The position numbers and the translations under genes were made by a program. From Streptomyces sp. MJM8645 (lineage in GTDB: Bacteria; Actinomycetota; Actinomycetes; Streptomycetales; Streptomycetaceae), in NCBI RefSeq assembly GCF_001625365.1, contig NZ_LJJF01000001.1, positions 5,400,501 through 5,464,500 on the forward strand: a DNA stretch of 64,000 nucleotides, in the 5' to 3' direction. Below the pieces are notes generated by a model, which ran no database searches, was not told the origin of the DNA, and worked only from the letters and a program-made list of their open reading frames with translations. Shown here one piece after another: positions 23,742-30,195 of this stretch (position 1 is the stretch's first letter; each line of letters begins with the position of its first letter).

Positions 23742-24527
23742 GTGGACGGCATCCCGCCCGAGCGCGCGGTCACCGACTCCTGGCCGGCCCTGCACGGCCG
23801 ACCCGTCCTGCGGCGCACCGTCGCCGTCGGACTGGTCCTCTGCGTGTCCGTCGCGGCCGCCCTCGTGGTGCGCGGCGTCAACTCGCTCACCGCCGGCCGC
23901 GTCGGCCGCGAGACCGACCGCGACCGGGCCGAACTCCTCGCCGGCCTCCACCCCTCCCAGCACCCCGGCGTCGGCCGCTCCTACGTCCCCGTCGGCGCCA
24001 TCTACACCCACACCCCCGACGGCGCCCCCATCGCGTACCTGCACTACCGCGTCGCGGGCAAGGACGTCGGCCTCGGCGACTTCCTGCGCGCCTACGACCT
24101 CCCGGCCCCCGGCCCCACCGCCCCCCTCCCCGCCGACCTCACCGCCGCCCTCGGCGGCGACGGCCCGGCCGAGGCCCCCGAACTCCCCCCGGACCCTGAG
24201 CCCACCCCCACCCCGTCACCCACCCCCGACGCCACCACCGCAGACCCGGCGCCCCCGGCACCCGCTGGCCTCCAGGCCGCCGACCCCGAGGCCGAACCCG
24301 ACCCCGACGCCGACCCCACCCCGGACCTCGACGACGACACCCCCGAGCCCACCCCCTCCGTCACCCTCCCCCCGACCCCAACCCCCACCCCTTCCCTCAC
24401 CCCCACCCCTTCCCTCACCCCCACCCCGCCCCCCACCCACCCCCAGACCACCCGCCGCATCTACGTCGCCACCATCCCCGGCGCCGCCCCGGGCGCCGCC
24501 GACATCTACATCCGCGCCACCGGCTGA
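23742..24527 (+). CDS. Single-pass membrane protein with Pro/Thr-rich extracellular stalk
   Basis: A 261-residue protein of unknown function. One membrane segment (TVAVGLVLCVSVAAALVV, about 27-45) is followed by a small conserved-looking domain with SYVPVGAIYTHTPDGAPIAYLHYRV. A long Pro/Thr/Asp-rich stretch (about 145-245) contains PTPTPSLTPTPSLTPTPPPT repeats, and a short C-terminal segment IYVATIPGAAPGAADIYIRATG closes the protein. The stalk looks wall-spanning, but there is no LAxTG signal. The GTG start at 23742 follows a GGGGGAA. It is the last of four same-strand genes starting at 20375. Confidence 0.65.
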   Translation: MDGIPPERAVTDSWPALHGRPVLRRTVAVGLVLCVSVAAALVVRGVNSLTAGRVGRETDRDRAELLAGLHPSQHPGVGRSYVPVGAIYTHTPDGAPIAYLHYRVAGKDVGLGDFLRAYDLPAPGPTAPLPADLTAALGGDGPAEAPELPPDPEPTPTPSPTPDATTADPAPPAPAGLQAADPEAEPDPDADPTPDLDDDTPEPTPSVTLPPTPTPTPSLTPTPSLTPTPPPTHPQTTRRIYVATIPGAAPGAADIYIRATG

Positions 24528-24529
24528 GG

Positions 24530-24593
24530 CCGCAGCCCGCCGGGTGCCGATGACGAGCCGGAGCCCCGCCGGTGGGGCTCGGCGGGGCTGCGG
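24530..24593. terminator. Bidirectional nested hairpin terminator
   Basis: An outer stem CCGCAGCCCGCC/GGCGGGGCTGCGG (one bulge) encloses a perfect inner stem GAGCCCC/GGGGCTC (24561-24567 and 24574-24580). It lies between two convergent genes, ending at 24527 (+) and 24631 (-), and can serve both. Confidence 0.7.
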
Positions 24594-24630
24594 TGTGTTG
24601 CTGTGTTGGTGGGTGGGGGCGGGGGTGGGG

Positions 24631-24927
24631 TCAGGCGGGTAGGCCGGGGACGGTGGTGATGGTGACGGGGTGGCCCATGGTGGTGATGCGCCAGGTGGCG
24701 AGGGCCTGGTAGGCGGGGGAGTGGTACCAGCCGTCGGCGTCGGCCGCGGTGGGGAATTCGAGGATGGCGGTCTTGGTGTAGGCGGTCTCGCCTTCCAGGC
24801 GGGCCGGGGTGTCGAAGGCGAGCAGGCGGCCCTGGTAGGGCTCCATGGTGGCGCCGACGTTGGCGAGGTAGTGGCCGAGGGCGGCGTCCGGGGAGTGGTC
24901 GGTGCGGGTGATGAGGACGTAGTGCAT
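24631..24927 (-). CDS. DUF1330-family protein
   Basis: A 98-residue cytosolic alpha+beta-barrel-type protein, the normal length for DUF1330. MHYVLITRTDHSPDAALGHYLANVGATMEPYQGRLL, then AILEFPTAADADGWYHSPAYQAL, matches the family pattern (here described by its LEFP and W-x-x-SPAYQ hallmarks). The biochemical role is unknown. It begins 29 nt after the EamA transporter gene on the same strand, so it belongs to the MarR-controlled unit. Confidence 0.8.
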   Translation of the reverse strand: MHYVLITRTDHSPDAALGHYLANVGATMEPYQGRLLAFDTPARLEGETAYTKTAILEFPTAADADGWYHSPAYQALATWRITTMGHPVTITTVPGLPA

Positions 24928-24956
24928 GGTGTGTTCCTTGTCCGGGCGGTCGGTGG

Positions 24957-25892
24957 TCAGCGGGTGGCCGGGGCGAGCGTGGGGGCGTCGGGGACGGTGG
25001 CGGTGTCGGGGTCGGGGTCGGGAGCGGGAGTGGGCTTTCGGGTGGGGGCCTGGCCGGCGAGCATGGCGCCGAGGGCGAGCAGCAGGCCGAGGAGTTGCCA
25101 GCGGGTGAGGGTCTGGCCGAGGACGACGAGGCCGCCCACGGTCGCGACGACCGGGTTGATCAGGCCGAGGAAGGAGGCCGGTCCGGCGCCGAGGCGGTCG
25201 ATGCCGCGGAACCAGAGGACGTAGCCGAGCGCGGTGCTGAACAGCCCGAGGTAGGCGAACCCGGCGAGGTTGGCGCCGCTGAGTGCGGGCGGCGCGCCTT
25301 CGACGACGGCCGCGAGCGGGACGAGGAACAGTGATCCGGCGAGCAGCTGCCAGGCCGTCAGGTCGAGCAGGGTGGCCCCTTCCGGGCGGCCCCACCGGCG
25401 GGTGAGGACGGTGCCCGTGGCCATCAGTGCGATCGCGCCGACCATGGCGGTGATCCCGGTGCCGTCCAGTCGTGCGCCGCTCTTCAGTACCAGTAGGGCG
25501 ACGCCGCCGACGCCGGCGAGCCCTGCGAGCAGTGCCCGCCGTCCGGGCCGTACGCCGAGGACGCCGATCGAGAGGCCGGTCACGAGCAGCGGCTGGATCG
25601 CGCCGATGGTGGCGGCGACGCCGCCGGGCAGGCGGTAGGCGCCGACGAAGGTGAGCGGGAAGAACAGCCCGATGTTGAGCATCCCGAGCACGGCTGCGCG
25701 CCCCCACCAGCGCCCCTTGGGCAGTTTGCGGCCGATGAGCAGGAGGAGCAGTCCGGCCGGGAGGGCCCGGAGGGCGGCGAGCAGCAGTGGACGGCCTTCG
25801 GGCAGGAGCTGTGTGGTGACCAGGTAGGTCGTGCCCCAGGCCGCCGGGGCGAGTGCCGCCGTGACGGCCACTCCTGCGCGTGTTCCACCCAT
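24957..25892 (-). CDS. EamA/DMT-family transporter
   Basis: A 311-residue membrane protein with ten predicted helices in two EamA repeats: AWGTTYLVTTQLLPEGRPLLLAALRALPAG in the first and LGYVLWFRGIDRLGAGPASFLGLINPVVATVGG in the second. It resembles amino-acid or metabolite exporters of the YdcZ/RhtA kind. The last 35 residues are a Pro/Asp-rich tail. It is divergent from a MarR regulator, and two copies of one palindrome lie in the shared 147-bp promoter region, so MarR repression is very likely. Confidence 0.87.
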   Translation of the reverse strand: MGGTRAGVAVTAALAPAAWGTTYLVTTQLLPEGRPLLLAALRALPAGLLLLLIGRKLPKGRWWGRAAVLGMLNIGLFFPLTFVGAYRLPGGVAATIGAIQPLLVTGLSIGVLGVRPGRRALLAGLAGVGGVALLVLKSGARLDGTGITAMVGAIALMATGTVLTRRWGRPEGATLLDLTAWQLLAGSLFLVPLAAVVEGAPPALSGANLAGFAYLGLFSTALGYVLWFRGIDRLGAGPASFLGLINPVVATVGGLVVLGQTLTRWQLLGLLLALGAMLAGQAPTRKPTPAPDPDPDTATVPDAPTLAPATR

Positions 25893-25911
25893 GACATCCC
25901 CCTCAACGTTG

Positions 25912-25981
25912 ATTATCTGAACGTTGAGATAATTAGTACGCCCCTGGGTGAGTGAACGTCAAGTATGTGAATGTTAAGATA
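25912..25981. promoter_or_regulatory. Two MarR-type operators in the divergent eamA/marR region
   Basis: Site 1 core is TATCTGAACGTTGAGATA (25914-25931), within a near-perfect palindrome extending to 25912-25933. Site 2 is TATGTGAATGTTAAGATA (25964-25981), 15 of 18 bases identical, 50 bp further on. The block is far more AT-rich than its surroundings. Site 1 is 20 bp upstream of the transporter start and site 2 is 58 bp upstream of the MarR start, so each promoter has its own site. Confidence 0.72.
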
Positions 25982-26039
25982 GTTGCCTGCCAGTCCAGCC
26001 GTGAGCCGCGGCGAGCGGCAACCGAGGAGGCGTCAGGCC

Positions 26040-26552
26040 ATGCAGCAGCGCGACACCGTCGACGAGATCGTCGAGCAGTGGACCAGGACCCGCCCCGACC
26101 TGAACACCGAGGCCATCGGCCTGGTCGGCCGGCTGCGACGCCTCAACGTCCGCGTCGACGGCGCCCTGCGCGAGTACTTCGGCTCCTGTGGCCTGGACTC
26201 CTCCGAGTTCGACGTCCTGGCCACCCTGCGCCGCTCCGGCGAACCCTACGAGCTCAACGCCCGCGCCCTCCTCAAGGCCGCCATGGTCACCTCCGGCGCC
26301 ATCACCAACCGGGTCGACCGTCTCTCCGCCAAGGGCCTGGTCGAACGCAACCCCTGCCCCGACGACCGCCGCGCCGTGCTGGTCCGCCTCACCCCGGCCG
26401 GCAAGGACCTCATCGACGCGGCGCTGGCCGGCCACGTCCGCAACGAGGAGCACATCCTCGCGGGCCTCGACGCCGACGAGCGCGCCCAACTCGACACCCT
26501 GCTGCGCAAGCTCCTCATCGCGCACGGCGACACCGAGCCCCTGCTGGGCTGA
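26040..26552 (+). CDS. MarR-family transcriptional regulator
   Basis: A 170-residue dimeric winged-helix regulator: FDVLATLRRSGEPYELNARALLKAAMVTSGAITNRVDRL covers the recognition region (here cited by its TSGAITNRVDRL helix), and GLVERNPCPDDRRAVLVRLTPAGKDLI is the wing (DDRR hallmark). The ATG at 26040 is chosen because GAGGAGG lies upstream; an in-frame earlier start would run into the operator. It probably represses itself and the divergent EamA transporter. The ligand is unknown. The 207 bp after it (26553-26759) contain no gene. Confidence 0.87.
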   Translation: MQQRDTVDEIVEQWTRTRPDLNTEAIGLVGRLRRLNVRVDGALREYFGSCGLDSSEFDVLATLRRSGEPYELNARALLKAAMVTSGAITNRVDRLSAKGLVERNPCPDDRRAVLVRLTPAGKDLIDAALAGHVRNEEHILAGLDADERAQLDTLLRKLLIAHGDTEPLLG

Positions 26553-26759
26553 GCGCGGCCCCGGCGTCTGCGCCTGAACCGCCGCGCGGCCCGGCGCTTC
26601 GGCGTACGTTGGGGGGCCGGGGCGGCCCCGCGGTGACGGTCGGTCCGGGCGTGCGCGGGCGGCGGCAGCGGCAGGTGGCCGTAGTGGTCGGGCAGTTCGC
26701 GTGTCCACGGCCTCCCCGGTGGCGTTAACCCGGCGGGAACCGCACCGGAGGAGGAGCCC

Positions 26760-27224
26760 ATGAAGGACAAGACCCCCAGGGACATCGCCGTCGACGACCA
26801 GCTGCGGGCGGCAGGGGTGGAGGGGGCCCAGTGGCTCAGTGCCGCCGGGTGGGGGCCGCCGGTGACGGTCCCGGTGCAGAAGGCCGCCAGGTGGCAGCAG
26901 GAGACCAGGGCCCGGATGCTGGCGGCGCAGGTGGACGAGTCCTGCACGTGGTGCGTCCATCTGCTCGACGGAGGCCCCCAGCCCGTGGTCGTCCACGCCG
27001 AGCACCCGACCCACCTGCTCTGCCGCGCCTGCTCCATCGCCGCCCGCCCCCGCCGCGCCTGCCTGGACTGTGGCGGACCGGCCGCCTCCGCCTCCCCGGC
27101 GGACGGCCGCGAGGACGTCTTCATGGGCCCGGTGGCGATCTACACCCGCCTCCGCTGCGCCACCTGCCACCGCGCCGACCGCCCCGACCCCCTGACCGGC
27201 ACCTTCGGCAACGGCCCGTCCTGA
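26760..27224 (+). CDS. Four-CxxC putative zinc-binding protein
   Basis: A 154-residue protein I do not recognise. Four CxxC knuckles at C62/C65, C88/C91, C101/C104 and C133/C136, with nearby histidines, could form two treble-clef or zinc-ribbon sites. The N-terminal 55 residues are helical and Trp-containing (AAGWGPPV, ARWQQE). A GGAGGAG ribosome-binding site lies just before the ATG. No neighbour is coupled to it. Nucleic-acid binding or a redox role are both open. Confidence 0.6.
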   Translation: MKDKTPRDIAVDDQLRAAGVEGAQWLSAAGWGPPVTVPVQKAARWQQETRARMLAAQVDESCTWCVHLLDGGPQPVVVHAEHPTHLLCRACSIAARPRRACLDCGGPAASASPADGREDVFMGPVAIYTRLRCATCHRADRPDPLTGTFGNGPS

Positions 27225-27257
27225 GACGGGCAGGGCGCGGCCGGGCGGCCCGTGCGA

Positions 27258-27287
27258 TTGACTTCGGAACGTATTCCGAACTAGCGT
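27258..27287 (+). promoter_or_regulatory. Promoter with embedded palindrome for the toxin-antitoxin pair
   Basis: TTGACT (-35, 27258-27263), 18 bp, TAGCGT (-10, 27282-27287), then 6 nt to the ATG at 27294, so the mRNA is probably leaderless. An 18-bp palindrome, TTCGGAACGTATTCCGAA (27263-27280), fills the spacer exactly, an ideal place for autorepression by the antitoxin. Confidence 0.65.
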
Positions 27288-27293
27288 CGAGCC

Positions 27294-27755
27294 ATGTCGA
27301 CTCTCACCGTGTCGTTCTCCGATCTGTCGAAGAACTCCAAGCGCGTCGCGGACAGTGTGGAGCGAGTCCAGCGCGTGCACGTCACGCGCCGCGACGGGGA
27401 GGACCTGTACCTCACCACCGAGCGTCACGACCGTCAGCGCGAGCAGACCGCGGATGTCGCCGCTCGCCTGTTCGCCGCGTTGATCAGCAGCGATGAGGGC
27501 ACGCAGGCGGTGCTCCTGGCCCTCCCCGCCGTCTTCCCCTGGGTCCGGCACCTGTCGGCCGCGGAGGTGCGCGAGTTCGTCGTCGACCTCGTGGACGCGA
27601 CGCGCGATGCCGTGGACCTGGATGTGCACGCCAATCTGCACCGGGTGATAGTCGAGTGGCGCGCCACCGCGAGAGTGCTGGCGGACCCGGAGCTGGCGGC
27701 AGAGCTCGCCAGGCCCCTGCCCGGCGACGATCACGGCGAGGTGATCGAGCCGTGA
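27294..27755 (+). CDS. Phd/YefM-like antitoxin (candidate)
   Basis: A 153-residue protein. Residues 1-45 look like a Phd/YefM DNA-binding domain (TVSFSDLSKNSKRVADSVERVQRVHVTRRDGEDLYLTT, hallmark FSDLSKNSKRVADS and V-x-VTRRDGE-x-LYL). The remainder, about 100 residues of helical sequence, is longer than in classical Phd and probably wraps the partner. It overlaps the next gene by GTGA, and an 18-bp palindrome sits between its -35 and -10. This is the usual layout of an autoregulated type II toxin-antitoxin operon, antitoxin first. Confidence 0.7.
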   Translation: MSTLTVSFSDLSKNSKRVADSVERVQRVHVTRRDGEDLYLTTERHDRQREQTADVAARLFAALISSDEGTQAVLLALPAVFPWVRHLSAAEVREFVVDLVDATRDAVDLDVHANLHRVIVEWRATARVLADPELAAELARPLPGDDHGEVIEP

Positions 27756-28108
27756 GCCCGAAGCGCGGTGATGATGTGCCGCCCCCGCCCGTCGGGACGG
27801 AGTGGCGGCTGCGATTCGGTACGACGGAGGCTGCCAAGGGGTGGGGAGAGCTGTGTGCGGAGGCGGCCGGGAACGCCCGCCGCTGTTTCGAGGCGCTCCG
27901 GGCGAACCCCCTGTCCACGGGGGATCCGGATCGACAGCACCGGCTGCGGGGCCGGCTGGCCGCCCGCGTGTTCGGCGGTGTCGAGCTGCCGCAGTGGGAG
28001 TACGAGGTGACCGCCGGCGGCCGGGTGCGGTACGTGGTGGACGAGGCGGCCCGCGTCGTCCACCTCGTCTATGCCTCGCCCAGGCATCCGAAGGACACCG
28101 AGGCGTAG
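27752..28108 (+). CDS. RelE/ParE-like toxin (candidate)
   Basis: A 118-residue basic protein starting with GTG at 27752, coupled to the antitoxin gene by a GTGA overlap. AAKGWGELCAEA, then LRGRLAARVFGGVELPQWEYEV, GGRVRYVVDEAARVVHLVYASPRHPK follow the order helix, LxG turn, then strands of the RelE/ParE fold (hallmarks QWEYEV and RVRYVVDE). The basic residues in the last strand could be catalytic in mRNA cleavage as in RelE, but the activity is untested. The call is by pattern and gene order. Confidence 0.62.
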   Translation: MSPKRGDDVPPPPVGTEWRLRFGTTEAAKGWGELCAEAAGNARRCFEALRANPLSTGDPDRQHRLRGRLAARVFGGVELPQWEYEVTAGGRVRYVVDEAARVVHLVYASPRHPKDTEA

Positions 28109-28129
28109 CGGACAGGCGTCCGGCCCTCG

Positions 28130-28149
28130 GGCCCTGCCGACGCAGGGCC
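28130..28149. terminator. Hairpin terminator between convergent toxin and cobB genes
   Basis: A perfect 8-bp stem, GGCCCTGC/GCAGGGCC, with a 4-nt CGAC loop lies between the toxin stop (28108) and the cobB stop (28170), and can act on both strands. Confidence 0.65.
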
Positions 28150-28169
28150 GGGCGGTCCGCCGAGGGGGG

Positions 28170-29579
28170 TTACGGTGACGCGGGCTTGCCGGGGGTTGTC
28201 TGGTGGGCGGCTGCGGCGGAGGCGAAGGAGGTGGCCAGGGACGGGGCTCCGGCCCAGTGCAGGTGCAGGTAGGAGGCGTGGACGTGGCTGCCCGCGAAGC
28301 CCTCGGTGCGGGGGCCGGTGGGCAGGCGCCAGCCCCAGGCGGGGTGTTCGCCCGCGCCCGGTTCGCAGACCGTGCGGTGGAACTCGTGGCCGCGTACCCG
28401 GGTGCCGGTCCGGGCGAGCGGGGAGTCGTGCAGGGCGACGGCCTCCCGGTAGCCGAGGGTGAGCCGTTCGGTCATCCGGGCGCCGGTGTCCAGCACGCCG
28501 CACATCGGCAGGCCGTCCAACTCGCGCCCCAGGTAGAGCAGTCCGGCGCATTCGGCGGCGATCGGGCCGCCGCCGGCGGCGAACGCCGCGATGGCCCCGC
28601 GCAGTGCCGTGTTGCCGCTCAGCTCCCGGACGTACAGTTCGGGGAAGCCGCCGCCGATCACCAGGCCGGCCGTGCCGTCGGGCAGTGCCGTGGCGTGCAG
28701 CGGGTCGAAGGGGACGACCTCGGCGCCTGCGGCGGTGAGGAGTTCGGCGTTCTCGGCGTACGAGAAGGAGAACGCGGCGCCGCCCGCGACCGCGATCCGC
28801 GGCGTGCCGGCCACCGGGTCGACCTCGGCCGACGGGCTCCACGGTTCGGCGGTCAACTCCGGTGCCGTCCGGGCGAGTTCGAGCAGGGCGTCCAAGTCGA
28901 CCGAGGCGGCGACGAGTTCACCCATGTCGGCGACGGCGCGCAGGGCCTCCGCCGAGCGCTCCACGGCCGGGATCAGCCCGAGGTGGCGCGACGGCGTGGC
29001 GACCGTCGTGGAGCGGCGCAGCGCGCCCAGCACGGGCACGCCCGAGCCCTCCTCCAGGGCCTCGCGCAGGAGTTGCTCGTGCCGGTCGGAGGCGACCCGG
29101 TTGAGGATCACCCCGGCGAGGCGCACCTCCGGGTCCCAGGAGGCGAAGCCGTGCACCAGCGCGGCCACCGACCGGGACTGCGAGGAGCCGTCCACCACCA
29201 GGACCACGGGCGCCCGCAGCAGCTTGGCGACGTGCGCGGTGGAGGCCAGCTCCCCCCGCCCGGAGGCCCCGTCGAACAGGCCCATGACCCCCTCGACCAC
29301 CGCGACGTCCGCTCCCGCCGCGCCGTGCAGGAAGAGCGGGGCGATCCGCTCCGGGCCGCACATGAAGGCGTCCAGGTTGCGGCCCGGGCGCCCGGCGGCG
29401 AGCGCGTGGTAGCCCGGGTCGATGTAGTCGGGGCCGACCTTGTGCGGGGACACCGCCAGTCCGCGCGCGGCGAGCGCCGCGATCAGGCCGGTGGCGACGG
29501 TGGTCTTGCCGGCGCCCGAGGAGGGCGCGGCGATGACGAGGCGGGGGATGGCGGCCAACGGCCTGCCGGCAGTGCTCAA
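28170..29579 (-). CDS. cobB: Cobyrinate / hydrogenobyrinate a,c-diamide synthase
   Basis: Amidates the a and c side chains of cobyrinate, or of hydrogenobyrinate in the aerobic route, using glutamine and ATP. At 469 residues it has the standard length. It shows the P-loop APSSGAGKTTVATGL (about 18-32), DYIDPGYH, VVEGVMGLFDG, and a C-terminal type 1 glutamine amidotransferase domain with the nucleophile cysteine in AAECAGLLYLG and the late histidine in HVHASYLHLHW. It is the last gene of the riboswitch-led unit and starts 4 nt after cobO. Whether the pathway inserts cobalt early or late is not settled by this gene alone. Confidence 0.95.
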   Translation of the reverse strand: MSTAGRPLAAIPRLVIAAPSSGAGKTTVATGLIAALAARGLAVSPHKVGPDYIDPGYHALAAGRPGRNLDAFMCGPERIAPLFLHGAAGADVAVVEGVMGLFDGASGRGELASTAHVAKLLRAPVVLVVDGSSQSRSVAALVHGFASWDPEVRLAGVILNRVASDRHEQLLREALEEGSGVPVLGALRRSTTVATPSRHLGLIPAVERSAEALRAVADMGELVAASVDLDALLELARTAPELTAEPWSPSAEVDPVAGTPRIAVAGGAAFSFSYAENAELLTAAGAEVVPFDPLHATALPDGTAGLVIGGGFPELYVRELSGNTALRGAIAAFAAGGGPIAAECAGLLYLGRELDGLPMCGVLDTGARMTERLTLGYREAVALHDSPLARTGTRVRGHEFHRTVCEPGAGEHPAWGWRLPTGPRTEGFAGSHVHASYLHLHWAGAPSLATSFASAAAAHQTTPGKPASP

Positions 29580-29583
29580 CGGT

Positions 29584-30189
29584 CTACCACTCGATACCGC
29601 GCTGGCCCTTGCGGCCGGCGTCCATGGGGTGCTTGACCTTGGTCATCTCGGTGACCAGGTCGGCGAATTCGGTCAGCGGTTCGGGCGCGTACCGGCCGGT
29701 GATGACGACGTGCTGGCTGCCCGGGCGGTCCTTGAGCACCGACACGACCTCCTCCGGGTCGACCCAGCCCCAGTGCATGGGGTAGGTGAACTCGTCCAGC
29801 ACGTAGAAGCGGTAGGTCTCGGCCGCCAGGTCGCGCTTGACCTGCTCCCAGCCCTCCTTGGCGGCCGCCTCGCTGTCCATCTCCATCTCGCTGGAGCGCT
29901 GGATCCACGACCAGCCGGAGCCCATCTTGTGCCAGTCGACCGTGCCGCCCTCGCCGGAGGCGCCGAGCACGCGCAGCGCGTTCTCCTCGCCGACCTTCCA
30001 CTTGGCGGACTTCACGAACTGGAACACCCCGACGGGCCAGCCCTGGTTCCAGGCCCGCAGCGCCATGCCGAACGCGGCCGTGGACTTGCCCTTGCCGGGG
30101 CCGGTGTGCACGGCGGTGATCGGCTGCGTGCGGCGCTGACGGGTCGTCAGGCCGTCGTCGGGGACGCTCTCGGGGACACCCTTGGGCAT
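29584..30189 (-). CDS. cobO: Corrinoid adenosyltransferase
   Basis: Transfers the 5'-deoxyadenosyl group of ATP to Co(I) of cobyrinic acid a,c-diamide, forming the Co-C bond of coenzyme B12. It has 201 residues, typical of the CobO/BtuR family. The unusual P-loop GPGKGKSTAAFGMALR, FQFVKSAKWKVGEENAL, EAAAKEGWEQVKRDLA, and the Walker B-like VLDEFTYPMHWGW are all present. It lies between the chelatase and cobB genes with gaps of 6 and 4 nt. The adenosylcobalamin made here is the cofactor of Ecm, encoded at 43603-45630. Confidence 0.95.
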   Translation of the reverse strand: MPKGVPESVPDDGLTTRQRRTQPITAVHTGPGKGKSTAAFGMALRAWNQGWPVGVFQFVKSAKWKVGEENALRVLGASGEGGTVDWHKMGSGWSWIQRSSEMEMDSEAAAKEGWEQVKRDLAAETYRFYVLDEFTYPMHWGWVDPEEVVSVLKDRPGSQHVVITGRYAPEPLTEFADLVTEMTKVKHPMDAGRKGQRGIEW

Positions 30190-30195
30190 GTCGGC

